A DNA stretch of 64,000 nt. It comes from Chloroflexi bacterium HGW-Chloroflexi-6 (lineage in GTDB: Bacteria > Chloroflexota > Anaerolineae > Anaerolineales > Villigracilaceae). The DNA lies in the NCBI GenBank assembly GCA_002840685.1, contig PHBU01000017.1, forward strand, positions 1 to 64,000, given 5' to 3'. The position numbers and the translations under genes are program-made. Shown here one piece after another: positions 9,178-17,926 of this stretch (position 1 is the first letter of the stretch; every line of letters starts with the position of its first letter). The notes under the pieces were generated by a model. The model saw only the letters and a program-made list of their open reading frames with translations. It made no database searches and was not told the origin of the DNA.

Positions 9178-9651
9178 ATGACTGAAATCATCAAACAGCC
9201 CAACAGCCGGATGTGCTTCATTTGCGGATTGGAAAACCCGGTCGGTTTGCGCCTGAAAATCTACCAAACAGAACCAGGCGTGATCGAGACCACTTACACC
9301 GCCCCGGAACACTTTCAGGGTTACCCTGGCGTTCTACACGGCGGGATCGTCGCTACGATCCTGGATGAAATCAGCGGACGGGCCCACATGGGCGACCCGT
9401 CCGCTCCGCGTTTTATGTTCACCGGCAAGCTGGAAGTCAAATATCGCAAAAATGTCCCGACAGGCAAACTGCTCAAAATTATCGGCAAGGGCGGCAAATC
9501 GAAGGGCAAGATGGCTGAAGGCTGGGCCGGAATCTACGATGAGAGCGGAACCCTGTTGGCTGAAGCCAATTCCCTGTTGATCGATGTGCCACAGGAAGTG
9601 CTCGACACAGCCAACCTGGAAGATCTCGGCTGGAAAGTTTACCCGGACTAA
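9178..9651 (+). CDS. PaaI-family hotdog thioesterase
   Basis: 157 residues with a hotdog fold. The signature YPGVLHGGIVATILDEISG (about 49-67) carries the HGG and the Asp/Glu of the PaaI/acyl-CoA thioesterase active site. An N-terminal CFICGLENPVGL segment with two cysteines is common in this subgroup. It probably hydrolyses an acyl-CoA thioester; the acyl group is unknown. Its stop codon overlaps the convergent methyltransferase stop by four bases. Confidence 0.88.
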   Translation: MTEIIKQPNSRMCFICGLENPVGLRLKIYQTEPGVIETTYTAPEHFQGYPGVLHGGIVATILDEISGRAHMGDPSAPRFMFTGKLEVKYRKNVPTGKLLKIIGKGGKSKGKMAEGWAGIYDESGTLLAEANSLLIDVPQEVLDTANLEDLGWKVYPD

Positions 9652-10358
9652 ACCCCGCGCAAGCCGCCAAAAGCCGCAAAAACACTGTTTTTGTGTAAAA
9701 GCTCCACTGTTGAAAAACCCACCTCGCGCAACATATCCACTTGAAACAAGAGTGGGCGCGGGGTGTCTTCTTGTTCGATATAGCTGAAGACCTGCTCGCG
9801 ATACACGTCGCCTTTGAGGGCGGCCAGGTATTCGCCATAGCGGGCTTTCATCAGGGTCTGGACCGGCTGGCTGGAATGTTCTATCAGATCCGAGATCCAG
9901 ATCGAGCCGCCGGGGCGCAGAGCGCGGAAACATTTCGCAAAAACCGTCCGCCACTCGTCATCGCCGCGCAAATGGTGAAAAACAGCCGCAGCCAGGATGA
10001 TATCGAACTGGCCCTCGCCCAACTCCAATTCGCGGATGTCGGCCTGGGAGGTCACAACCTGACCCTGGGTGGCTGCACCTACCCGTTCAGCGGCTCGATC
10101 AAGCATCGGCCGGCTCAAATCGAGCAGGGTGACGCTCAGCCCAGGCAACGCCTGAAGCATTTTGAGCGAGTAATTGCCAGCCCCACAGCCGATATCGAGC
10201 AAATGGGTGGCCTTGGGGGTGCAGGCCGCCGCAGCCTGGGTGACCAGCTCGAGCACCAGCGGCGCATCAACGGTGGCCGACTGACCGGTTTCGAGATTGG
10301 AAAAGCGCTCGACATCCTGATCGAAACGCTGACGGATTTGTTCAACGGTTGATTTCAT
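9648..10358 (-). CDS. Class I SAM-dependent methyltransferase
   Basis: 236 residues. Motif I is LLDIGCGAGNYS (about 53-64), followed by an acidic end of strand 2 (TLLDLS), motif IV-like FDIILAAAVFHHL, and LRPGGSIWISD. This is the Methyltransf_11/25 type. Its ATG overlaps the stop of the upstream glycosyltransferase (ATGA), so the two are translationally coupled and may act on one lipid or pigment pathway. The substrate is unknown. Confidence 0.88.
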   Translation of the reverse strand: MKSTVEQIRQRFDQDVERFSNLETGQSATVDAPLVLELVTQAAAACTPKATHLLDIGCGAGNYSLKMLQALPGLSVTLLDLSRPMLDRAAERVGAATQGQVVTSQADIRELELGEGQFDIILAAAVFHHLRGDDEWRTVFAKCFRALRPGGSIWISDLIEHSSQPVQTLMKARYGEYLAALKGDVYREQVFSYIEQEDTPRPLLFQVDMLREVGFSTVELLHKNSVFAAFGGLRGV

Positions 10359-11515
10359 TTTTTATAGTTTCTCCCTTTCCAAGTCACGCCCTGACCGGAC
10401 AAAACCTTCCAGGCCGAGGTCAGCATCATGGCGGCAAAGACACCTGCACCGAGCGGTGTGGTCAGGGCGTACCAGCGCGAAATGCCCATCAGGTGGTTGA
10501 TTTTCATGCGTAGATACAAAATATGAACCCAAACCAAGAGAGCTTCAGCCGTTACCGCCAGCGCCATCCAGCCGCCGCCATTGGCGTACCAAGTCAGCCC
10601 CAGCAGCGGCCAGGCGGGCAAGACGAGAGCCGCCATCAAGGCCAGCAGTGCCCCAAACGCGCCGAGCAATAGCATACCGGGATGGTCTGACAAGCCGAGA
10701 TAGATGTTCTTGGTCCAGCCTTCCCACATCGAGGGCAGGTCGGTGTACATGCGGGTTCGGGCAATGCCGCGTCCGTCGGCGATGACCAAATGCTGGCCGC
10801 TCCATTTAACCTTTTCGGCAAGAGCCTTGTCTTCGACGATCTGATCTTTGACCGCCCCGTGGCCGCCAATCGCATCGTAGACAGCGCGCCGGATGAAGAT
10901 GAACTGCCCGTTGGCGATGGCATCACGAGATTTGGGATCGTTAACCTTGCGCGGCGAGAACCCGACCGAAAGGGCGGTGAAAACCAGCGGCATGACGGTT
11001 TTTTCCCAAAAGCTGCCAAGGATCTGCTCGGTCATGACGGTGTAGAGATCGGCCCCGGTCTTTTGGGCGGAGGCCAGGGCGGCGGAGAGGGCGTTCGGGT
11101 GCAGGAACGTATCCGCATCCAAAAATAAAAGCCATTCGCCGGTAGCGGACTCAGCAGCCTGATACAAGGCGTGCGGTTTGCCAGCCCAGCCCGTGGGGAG
11201 TTCGCGTCCATGCACAACAACGAGACGCGCGTCGCGGGCGGCAAGCTCAGTCAAAATAACGGGCGTCGAGTCAGTCGAGCGGTCATCCAGCACCAGGAGT
11301 TGGAGTTTGGGGTAATCTTGCGCGAGGACCGCCTCGACACAGCGCCGGATGTTCTTGCCTTCGTTACGGGCCGGGACAATGACCGAGATTAGCGGGCCGC
11401 CGGCGAACGGATGAACGCGCGGGGTTTGAATGTCAAGCCAGGATTGATTGTGCAGCCAGGTGACAATGACCAGTGCGCCAAGAAAAAGGAAGGTTGATAA
11501 GATGAAATAGATCAT
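10355..11515 (-). CDS. Membrane glycosyltransferase, family 2 (CrtQ-like)
   Basis: 386 residues. One N-terminal membrane helix, a GT-A domain with SVIVPARNEG, LLVLDDRSTDSTP and the metal-binding FLDADTF (about 133-139), then about three C-terminal membrane helices. The arrangement matches carotenoid/lipid glucosyltransferases of the CrtQ type, which glycosylate a membrane acceptor from a nucleotide sugar at the cytoplasmic face. It overlaps both neighbours by four bases. No carotenoid genes are in the window, so the acceptor is open. Confidence 0.85.
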   Translation of the reverse strand: MIYFILSTFLFLGALVIVTWLHNQSWLDIQTPRVHPFAGGPLISVIVPARNEGKNIRRCVEAVLAQDYPKLQLLVLDDRSTDSTPVILTELAARDARLVVVHGRELPTGWAGKPHALYQAAESATGEWLLFLDADTFLHPNALSAALASAQKTGADLYTVMTEQILGSFWEKTVMPLVFTALSVGFSPRKVNDPKSRDAIANGQFIFIRRAVYDAIGGHGAVKDQIVEDKALAEKVKWSGQHLVIADGRGIARTRMYTDLPSMWEGWTKNIYLGLSDHPGMLLLGAFGALLALMAALVLPAWPLLGLTWYANGGGWMALAVTAEALLVWVHILYLRMKINHLMGISRWYALTTPLGAGVFAAMMLTSAWKVLSGQGVTWKGRNYKK

Positions 11516-12069
11516 TTCAATAGTTGAGAAGGGATAAGGCTCGCCAGCAACTCTTCAAGTGGGATCATACCCAGAAAAAGGAAGTTAGGCGCAACAACGG
11601 CAATCAGGAGAAAAAAGCCAAACAAGGCCCAAACATCGGGCGTGATCCCAGGGCTGCGTCGGATTTGTGGGTATAAATCCAGCGGGACAGCTTGCTGGGC
11701 ATATTCGTTTGGTTCGGCGGCCACAAAGCGGATGCGCAAGGGTTGGCCAGGCGACAGGGATTCTAACCAACCGGACGGGTACAAAGACAGGGTCGCAATG
11801 AAGGCGAAGTCGTAGCCTTCCGGCTGCTCAGGCAAAGTAAGGAAGATGTAGCCATACCCGCTTTCAGGGTCGACCTGGTTGATGACAGCATCTGCTTCAA
11901 GCCCATGCGATTGCAAGGCGGCCAACAGGCCACGATGCTGGCTGTATTGATCCAACCCGACAATCACAAAAAACAAAAACATGATCGGCACGAGCGCAGC
12001 GAGAAATGCCACAAAAACCCAGGGCGCGATCAGGATTTCTCTACGGGTGGGGAGCCAACGCGCATTCAT
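11512..12069 (-). CDS. Two-TM membrane protein, paralogue of 13091..13633
   Basis: 185 residues with no recognised family. A membrane helix at about 16-39, a beta-rich soluble part of roughly 100 residues, and a second helix at about 143-165. It shares an ordered set of motifs with the protein at 13091..13633: GLDxYxQHRxLLxxLQxxGxExDAVI, a beta segment, PxIxPDxW near helix 2, and xPxFxFLGM. The soluble part resembles DUF3592-like domains only loosely. It overlaps the glycosyltransferase start by four bases. Confidence 0.7.
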   Translation of the reverse strand: MNARWLPTRREILIAPWVFVAFLAALVPIMFLFFVIVGLDQYSQHRGLLAALQSHGLEADAVINQVDPESGYGYIFLTLPEQPEGYDFAFIATLSLYPSGWLESLSPGQPLRIRFVAAEPNEYAQQAVPLDLYPQIRRSPGITPDVWALFGFFLLIAVVAPNFLFLGMIPLEELLASLIPSQLLK

Positions 12070-12071
12070 TT

Positions 12072-12953
12072 TTACAATTTCCCGGTGATCTTGAAGGAGC
12101 GATCCATAAAGTGAACGGCGAACAAAATCAACAGGCTCGAAAGGCTCAGATCGGGGAAAAATCCGAACTGGCGGTTAGCCCACAGAACGATCACGACCAG
12201 CAACAGGATGACCAGGAATTTATAACGCGGCATTTGCTCATCGCTGAATAGCTGCGGCATGGCGAGTTTGATTAGGTAGCGATTCTTCGGCAGGATGTTG
12301 GCGGTCAGCATCAGAAAGAAACGCACCAGGAATATACTGTGCAAAAGCAGGAAGATGCCCGCCGCGCCGGCAATGAAATAATCGAAGGATGTCTGGGGGT
12401 CCGCAGATGCAGAGTTGAAAAAGAGATCAAAATTGCTCTGATAGGCCATCGCAAGCAGGCAGATCAGATACCAGAAATAGTACAAGCTCTTGAGTGCCGG
12501 CGGCATGATGAACATCGTCAGCGCCATCAGAAAAATAGCAACGATCGGAACGGCCAGTGCAGCCAGTGAGTACCAGGTCAGTTCAGTCTGGCCCACCAAT
12601 GAAAGCAGAACAATCGCCGTGATAACCACAATCGTTTGCTCGTTGACGCGCGGAAGCAGCTTTGGAACCACCATACCATACGCAAACAGGAATGCAAACG
12701 CCGGGAACATAATGGCGCCTTGAATCCCGCTAAGCACAATAAGGCTGAGCGGCGGATTAAAGAATTCAGCCACAGCGATCAAGATCCACGAAACCAGCAC
12801 GGTCAGGGCAATGATTTCCTGCAAACGGCTGATGCCCGGCGCAATGATCCCTGGCGCGGGTTGGATATTTTTCTGCCGATCGGATGTTTCCCACAAGAGC
12901 AGGATTTCAATGATGATTCCGGCGGCAATGGCGAGGTTGGCGGCGAGGTTCAT
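12072..12953 (-). CDS. Polytopic membrane protein of unknown function
   Basis: 293 residues, about eight transmembrane helices, no family recognised. Hydrophobic stretches lie at roughly 4-20, 45-65, 70-95, 105-130, 135-155, 160-175, 190-220 and 245-280. A short basic loop (DRQKN) follows helix 1. It lies two bases upstream of the two-helix protein at 11512..12069, so the two are probably co-expressed. It could be the core of a small membrane complex with the paired two-helix paralogues, but nothing in the sequence proves this. Confidence 0.65.
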   Translation of the reverse strand: MNLAANLAIAAGIIIEILLLWETSDRQKNIQPAPGIIAPGISRLQEIIALTVLVSWILIAVAEFFNPPLSLIVLSGIQGAIMFPAFAFLFAYGMVVPKLLPRVNEQTIVVITAIVLLSLVGQTELTWYSLAALAVPIVAIFLMALTMFIMPPALKSLYYFWYLICLLAMAYQSNFDLFFNSASADPQTSFDYFIAGAAGIFLLLHSIFLVRFFLMLTANILPKNRYLIKLAMPQLFSDEQMPRYKFLVILLLVVIVLWANRQFGFFPDLSLSSLLILFAVHFMDRSFKITGKL

Positions 12954-12999
12954 AGAAGTTTGGTCTTAGAAACGGTTATGGTGCAAAAGCGTGATTTTG

Positions 13000-13025
13000 G
13001 ACACAAATTTCACGAATTACACGAA
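13000..13025. repeat. Probable dispersed intergenic repeat remnant
   Basis: The stretch is built from three short units close to CACGAATT/CACAAATTT. From memory, similar TTCGTGTAATTCGTG-type strings recur in intergenic DNA of many bacterial genomes. It sits in the 137-base gap between two membrane-protein genes, which holds no other recognisable feature. Confidence 0.4.
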
Positions 13026-13090
13026 AAACAAAGGGGGTTCTTTGCGCTCTTTTCGGCTTTGCGAGCCATGCGCTCCTTACTCGATTATTT

Positions 13091-13633
13091 TCACTTCTCA
13101 AAACTCGGAGACAACAGTTCGTTGAAATCAACCATCCCCAAAAAGACAAACTGCGGGTTGAAAACGATCAGCAGCAGCGAGATACCCAGAATCCACCAAA
13201 TGTCGGGCGGGATGCGCGGATAGGCTTTCACAGCCTGATAGTGGTCAGCCAGCACAGCTCGATCCCAACCGGAAACCAGGGCATCGATATAGACGATTCG
13301 AATCGTCTGGCCGTATTTCAAAGACTGGTAAACATCAGGCGGATAATAACGCCAGTCAATCGAAGCAAAACCGGGAGAACCATCCGAACGCAGGAAATCA
13401 ACGCCATTACGGAAGTTCTCTTCATCGATATAAGAAATTACGGCATCTGTCTCAATCCCGTACGCTTGCAAGTTTTCGAGCAACTGCCGGTGCTGCCCAT
13501 ACCGATCCAGCCCGGCAATCACGCCCACCAGGAACATGAGCGGGGCCAGCGAAGCGACAAACATCAACAAAATCCTGCCAATCAACGGCAGGAGCTTCAG
13601 AGTCGTGATCAACTGCTCCTTGACGGAACTCAA
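13091..13633 (-). CDS. Two-TM membrane protein, paralogue of 11512..12069
   Basis: 180 residues with helices at about 18-42 and 145-165 enclosing a beta-rich segment. It shares GLDRYGQHRQLLENLQAYGI, DAVI, PRIPPDIW and FVFLGM with the protein at 11512..12069. No function is recognised. Its start overlaps the stop of the SbcC-like gene by four bases (ATGA), so it is translated as part of that unit. Confidence 0.7.
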   Translation of the reverse strand: MSSVKEQLITTLKLLPLIGRILLMFVASLAPLMFLVGVIAGLDRYGQHRQLLENLQAYGIETDAVISYIDEENFRNGVDFLRSDGSPGFASIDWRYYPPDVYQSLKYGQTIRIVYIDALVSGWDRAVLADHYQAVKAYPRIPPDIWWILGISLLLIVFNPQFVFLGMVDFNELLSPSFEK

Positions 13634-16185
13634 ATCACCCTCACCACCGAGCCGCCATCCACTTTTTCGACTTCGATCCGGTTCGGGAAGGCATCCTTCA
13701 ATTCATCAAGATGGGTGATGATCAGAATCTTGGCAAAATCGCCCTTGACGGTGTTGATCGCCTCGATCAAACGCTGAATGCCCTGGGCATCCTGGGAGCC
13801 GAAACCCTCATCGATCACCAGGGTTTGCAGGCGCGCCCCGGTACGCTGGGCCAGGATCTCGGAAAGCGCCAGGCGGATCGCAAAGTTGACCCGAAAGGCC
13901 TCCCCGCCTGAAAACATCTCATAATCGCGCGTTCCGGCCGGGTCGCTGATGGCAATATCAAGCGTTTCCTTCAAGTCGTCACGTTTTTTGTCTTTATATT
14001 CAGCCTGGGTTACAAAGCGCACGCTCATGCTGCCGTTGGACAGGCGATCGAGCAGTTCATTGGCCTTTTGTTCGATCTGCGGCAGCGCCTGTTCGATCAA
14101 AAGCGCCGGAACCCCATCCTTGCCAAAGGCGCGCTCCAACATCTTGTGGCGCGCAATCTCACCGGCCAGTTCCTCGCGCCGGGCTGTATACTGCGCTTTC
14201 TGGCTGCGGCGGCTTTCAAGCACCGCCACCAGTTGGCGCGCCCCGCCGACTTCCATGTTCATGCGGTTCTCGCGTTCCTGCAGATCGTACAGGGCGCGCT
14301 CAGTCGCTTCCAGGTCGGGCGTATTGGCTTCGGCCTCGCCCAGGCGCGCAGCGGCTTCGGCGTAGGCATCTTCCTGGGCCTCAATTTCAAGGTCCAAGCT
14401 GCGCAACTGGCCTTGCAGCGAGGCGATCTCATCGTCAAGCGGTTTGAGCGCGGCGCGAGCCGCCTCCAGGTTGCGATATTCGGTTTCGCTGGCGCGCCCA
14501 TTCAACTCCGCCTGGCGGGCAGCATCGTGCGCCGCAGCATCGTAGCCCAGGGCTGCGAGTTCTCCGTCCAGTTCGGATAATTGCGAGCGGGCTTGCGCTG
14601 CGAAGGAATCGCCGTTTAACTGATTTTCAACATCCTGCAAGCGGATTCTCCCGCCCGCTTCCCAAGCCGCTGCGGCCTGTCTGGCCGTTTCGAGACGTTC
14701 GGCCAGGGCTGAGAGCTGGGCCGCCAGGCGCACCCGCTCGGTCTCCGCATCTGAAAGGCCGCGAACCTGCGCCTCAAGTTCCGCTACCTGGCTGGTGATT
14801 GATTCCGTTTCGACGCGGTTGGCGCGCCACTGGTCGCCAAAGAGCTTGCCTTCGCTCTTCAGCCCTTCAATGGTCATGGCGCGGTGCTCCGGGGAAAGCT
14901 CCTGTCCACACAGCGGGCAATTGCCCGCCTCAGTTACTTCCAGGTTCTTGATGCGTTCGTCCATCGCCAGCATCTGGGCTTTCAGACCGTCATTTTCAGC
15001 CCTGAGAGCCGCCTGGCGTTGGCGCAGTTCATCCAAGCTGGCGCGTAACTCTTCGCGCCGGTGAGCCTTCGCATCCGCTTCTGCCAAAGAAGCTGCAGCC
15101 CGCTCCTGCTCTTTCGTCAAGTCACCAATGACCAATAACTGATTACTGATGACTGAATACTGCTCATTGAGCGAGTGTTTTTCCTGTTCCAGGCGCGCGC
15201 GTTCGCTGTTGATCTCATCCAAAAACGGCTGGCGGCGCTTTTCCTGTTCACGGAATTGAGCCGCAGCCGCGTCGAAGGCCCCGAGTGCTTCACGGGCCTC
15301 GCCCCAGCCCCGGTATGCAGACTCCACATCAGCTGCGCGTTGGACGAGATCGGCCTGAGCGTCGCGCTCCGCTCCCCTGGCGGCCAGGCGGGCTGAAAGG
15401 GCGGCGCGCGTGGCGCGTGAACGGTCCAGTGTGGCAGCCAGCGTTTCGGTCAGCTTGCGCTCCTGGGCAAGCGAGGCGGCCATCCGCCGGGCGGTTTCGA
15501 GCGCATTTTCCTGCACCTTGCGCACGGTGGCCATCTCTTTCAGCTGCGATTCCAACTCGGCCAGGCGCGCCTTGCGGTCGGCTTCTTCGCTTAATTCTGC
15601 GTTGATCTCGGCCAAACGGCCATCGACCGTGTCAACTTCGCGCTCCAGGCCTTTGCGGCGTTCTGAAGTACGCTCGCGATAAGCATCCCACTGGTCGAGA
15701 CCGAGGATGCTGGCCAAAATCCGCTTGCGGTCACCCGGACGCTGTTGAGTGAACTGATCAGCTTTGCCCTGCAGGAAGAAGGAGGCGTTTACGAAGGTTT
15801 CATAATCCAGCCGCAGGGTTTGCTCAATTTTGGTCTGGGTTTCGCGGGTCGAGCGTTCGGTCAGGGGCCGCCAGCGCTCCCCATCCCAAACCTGAAACTC
15901 AAGCGTGGTGCTTTTGCCGCGCGGCAAAATGCGCTGGATGCGGTATTGATTGCTTTCGTAGTCAAACGTCAGGCTGACTTCGGCCGTGTCGCTGGCACTA
16001 TGGATCAGCGCTTCGCCGGTTTTGCGGGCCTGCCCAAACAGGGCGTAGGTAAAGGCATCGAGCAGTGACGATTTGCCTGCGCCATTATGCCCCGAAATGC
16101 AGGCCATGCTGAAGCCCGAAAAATCCACTTCGACCGGATCGCGGTACGAGAGAAAGCCAGAGAGTTTGAGCCGAATCGGTATCAT
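13630..16185 (-). CDS. sbcC: SbcC/Rad50-like ATPase (nuclease complex subunit)
   Basis: 851 residues. Walker A is GHNGAGKSS (about 33-41). Two long coiled-coil arms flank a zinc hook, CPLCGQEL (about 420-427), followed by the ABC signature FSGGEAFR (about 759-766) and Walker B LVIDEGFGSQD (about 797-807). In the known complex it pairs with the nuclease SbcD to process DNA ends and hairpins. No sbcD lies beside it here. In the first coiled-coil arm, residues 341-355 are encoded by a repeat-like DNA stretch (15123-15163). First gene of a minus-strand unit with a membrane protein. Confidence 0.92.
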   Translation of the reverse strand: MIPIRLKLSGFLSYRDPVEVDFSGFSMACISGHNGAGKSSLLDAFTYALFGQARKTGEALIHSASDTAEVSLTFDYESNQYRIQRILPRGKSTTLEFQVWDGERWRPLTERSTRETQTKIEQTLRLDYETFVNASFFLQGKADQFTQQRPGDRKRILASILGLDQWDAYRERTSERRKGLEREVDTVDGRLAEINAELSEEADRKARLAELESQLKEMATVRKVQENALETARRMAASLAQERKLTETLAATLDRSRATRAALSARLAARGAERDAQADLVQRAADVESAYRGWGEAREALGAFDAAAAQFREQEKRRQPFLDEINSERARLEQEKHSLNEQYSVISNQLLVIGDLTKEQERAAASLAEADAKAHRREELRASLDELRQRQAALRAENDGLKAQMLAMDERIKNLEVTEAGNCPLCGQELSPEHRAMTIEGLKSEGKLFGDQWRANRVETESITSQVAELEAQVRGLSDAETERVRLAAQLSALAERLETARQAAAAWEAGGRIRLQDVENQLNGDSFAAQARSQLSELDGELAALGYDAAAHDAARQAELNGRASETEYRNLEAARAALKPLDDEIASLQGQLRSLDLEIEAQEDAYAEAAARLGEAEANTPDLEATERALYDLQERENRMNMEVGGARQLVAVLESRRSQKAQYTARREELAGEIARHKMLERAFGKDGVPALLIEQALPQIEQKANELLDRLSNGSMSVRFVTQAEYKDKKRDDLKETLDIAISDPAGTRDYEMFSGGEAFRVNFAIRLALSEILAQRTGARLQTLVIDEGFGSQDAQGIQRLIEAINTVKGDFAKILIITHLDELKDAFPNRIEVEKVDGGSVVRVI
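15123..15163. repeat. Short dispersed repeat inserted in frame in sbcC
   Basis: The DNA consists of degenerate near-7-base units (ACCAATG, ACCAATA, ACTGATT, ACTGATG, ACTGAAT). On the coding strand it reads QYSVISNQLLVIGD. Peptides of the SVISNQLLVI kind are, from memory, a hallmark of small intergenic repeats in cyanobacterial and Chloroflexota genomes. The reading frame is kept. Confidence 0.65.
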
Positions 16186-16298
16186 GGGCTTATTTTACTG
16201 CCTCTTGTCCGATTTTCTAAACCGGGCAGAATAATTAGACTGAAGACGGAAATTTTTGCGCTTTAAGTGGCTTGCAGCACTCAGTACCTTTGATTTAG

Positions 16299-16808
16299 AT
16301 GTGGTATCATAACGACGTGTACAGCACTGACCATGTTCGTAACCGCCGCAGGACAACCCTGCTGACGATTATTTTAGCAACAATCCCATGCTATTGCCTG
16401 GGATTTGTTGCTTTATCGTTAACTCCCGGTGAGCGCACGCCAACCCCCACCCCGACCATCGGCGTGCCAACCCTGACGGCCACTGAAACACTGCTGATCA
16501 TTCCTACCACAGCCGGCCCCTCCCCGACCCCCAACCTGTTGACGGCTACGATCACCTTCACACCAACCGCAACCGCCAGCCCCACCGCCAGCCGGACACC
16601 CACGGTTACTTTGACGCCATTCCTGCCCCAGACCAACACCTTCACACCAACCAACCCGCCGCCAACCATAACCCCATCGCGCACAAACACGCCCATCACA
16701 CCGACCAATACGATTACGCCGAGCAACACACCCGTGCCGCCATCAGCGACATTTACGTTGACTCCTGAACCACCAACAGAAACTCCAACCCCAACAGCGA
16801 CGCCGTAA
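16299..16808 (+). CDS. Membrane-anchored Thr/Pro-rich protein
   Basis: 169 residues: a basic N-terminus, one hydrophobic helix (about 22-41) and a low-complexity tail of TPTPT/TPT units to the end. Such tails in Anaerolineae are normally extracellular spacers and may be O-glycosylated. No folded domain is present. The ATG at 16299 has no clear ribosome binding site; a GTG at 16317 is an alternative. The gene may only be a linker-like remnant, but the open frame is intact. Confidence 0.5.
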   Translation: MWYHNDVYSTDHVRNRRRTTLLTIILATIPCYCLGFVALSLTPGERTPTPTPTIGVPTLTATETLLIIPTTAGPSPTPNLLTATITFTPTATASPTASRTPTVTLTPFLPQTNTFTPTNPPPTITPSRTNTPITPTNTITPSNTPVPPSATFTLTPEPPTETPTPTATP

Positions 16809-16840
16809 CCCCGGCATCAGAGAGTGGACTTAACCCGCCC

Positions 16841-17923
16841 ATGGAACTGACCCCTTTCCTGAAATCCCTGCTTACAACATCCGGCCTTTCGGCTTATGAA
16901 ACCCCGGCATCCACGATCATTGCAGACGCCTGGCGTCCGCTTGTGGATGAGATCCAGTACAGCCGGATTGGCTCACTCGAGGCGCTCAAAAAAGGCAGCC
17001 TCACTTCGGCTGCGCCTGGCGCTACCCCAAGCATCATGCTGGCTGCCCACATGGATGCTATCGGCATGATGGTTACAAAAGTGCAGGATGGTTTCCTGCG
17101 CGTGACCCAGATTGGCGGTGTGGATGCGCGCGTTTTGCCCGGAACGCCGGTCACCGTCCATGCCAGCGGCGAGGGAAAAACGGAAGAACTGGCGGGGGTC
17201 GTTGTTCAGCCGGCAGCGCGCTTATTACCCGCATCGATGGCCGACACTCCGGTTCCGATGGATCATCTCTTCATTGAGACCGGCCTGCTGCCCAAAGAAG
17301 TCGCCGCCAAGGTGCAGGTCGGCGACCTGGTTTCTTACGCCACCGAACCGGTTGAACTGGCCGGGGATGCGCTGGCAGGTCACTCGCTTGATAACCGCGC
17401 CTCGGTCGCCGTACTGACAGTGGCGCTGGATGAATTGAAAAAGAAAACCCACACCTGGGATATCTGGGCAGTCGCCACCGCACAGGAGGAAGTGACCCTG
17501 GGTGGAGCATTTACATCCGCACACGGTTTGCGCCCCAGCCTGGCCGTTGCCGTCGATGTGACGTTTGCCAAAGGCCCCGGCGCAAACGGGTGGGAAACTT
17601 TTCCGTTCGGTAAAGGGCCGACCCTCGGCTTTGGGCCAAACCTGCACCCATTTCTCTTTAAAAAATTCGAAGAGCTCGCCAAAAACCTCGAAATTCCCTA
17701 CCAGACCGAAGTTATCCCGCGCCACTCTGGCACGGATGCCTACGCCATGCAGGTTAGCGCTGAGGGTATTCCGACCATGGTGATCGGCATTCCGCTGCGC
17801 TACATGCACACCCCGGTCGAGGTGGTTGCGCTGAAAGACATCCAACGCGCCGGCCGTCTGCTGGCTGAATTCATCGCCGCCCTTGAACCTGATTTTGTCG
17901 AAAAGATTGTCTGGGACGATTAA
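16841..17923 (+). CDS. M42 family metalloaminopeptidase (1 of 3)
   Basis: 360 residues of the glutamyl/tetrahedral aminopeptidase family, cytoplasmic dodecameric enzymes that trim peptides with two metal ions. Metal and catalytic residues are in place: His70 and Asp72 in AAHMDAIG, an Asp in SLDNRASV, the Glu pair in AQEEVTLGG, an Asp in AVDVTF and a His in RYMHTPVE. Residue 73 is Ala where the other two copies have Glu. Three bases separate it from the second M42 gene, so they form an operon. Confidence 0.92.
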   Translation: MELTPFLKSLLTTSGLSAYETPASTIIADAWRPLVDEIQYSRIGSLEALKKGSLTSAAPGATPSIMLAAHMDAIGMMVTKVQDGFLRVTQIGGVDARVLPGTPVTVHASGEGKTEELAGVVVQPAARLLPASMADTPVPMDHLFIETGLLPKEVAAKVQVGDLVSYATEPVELAGDALAGHSLDNRASVAVLTVALDELKKKTHTWDIWAVATAQEEVTLGGAFTSAHGLRPSLAVAVDVTFAKGPGANGWETFPFGKGPTLGFGPNLHPFLFKKFEELAKNLEIPYQTEVIPRHSGTDAYAMQVSAEGIPTMVIGIPLRYMHTPVEVVALKDIQRAGRLLAEFIAALEPDFVEKIVWDD

Positions 17924-17926
17924 GCC

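Noticed and set aside
9334..9954. 206-codon minus-strand frame crossing the thioesterase and methyltransferase genes
   Set aside because: It overlaps two genes with clear family motifs, in the wrong frame for either.
16430..16808. Repetitive DNA of the T/P-rich protein as a minisatellite or CRISPR-like array
   Set aside because: The repetition is at the amino-acid level (Thr-Pro units) with varied codons and no constant repeat or spacer length.
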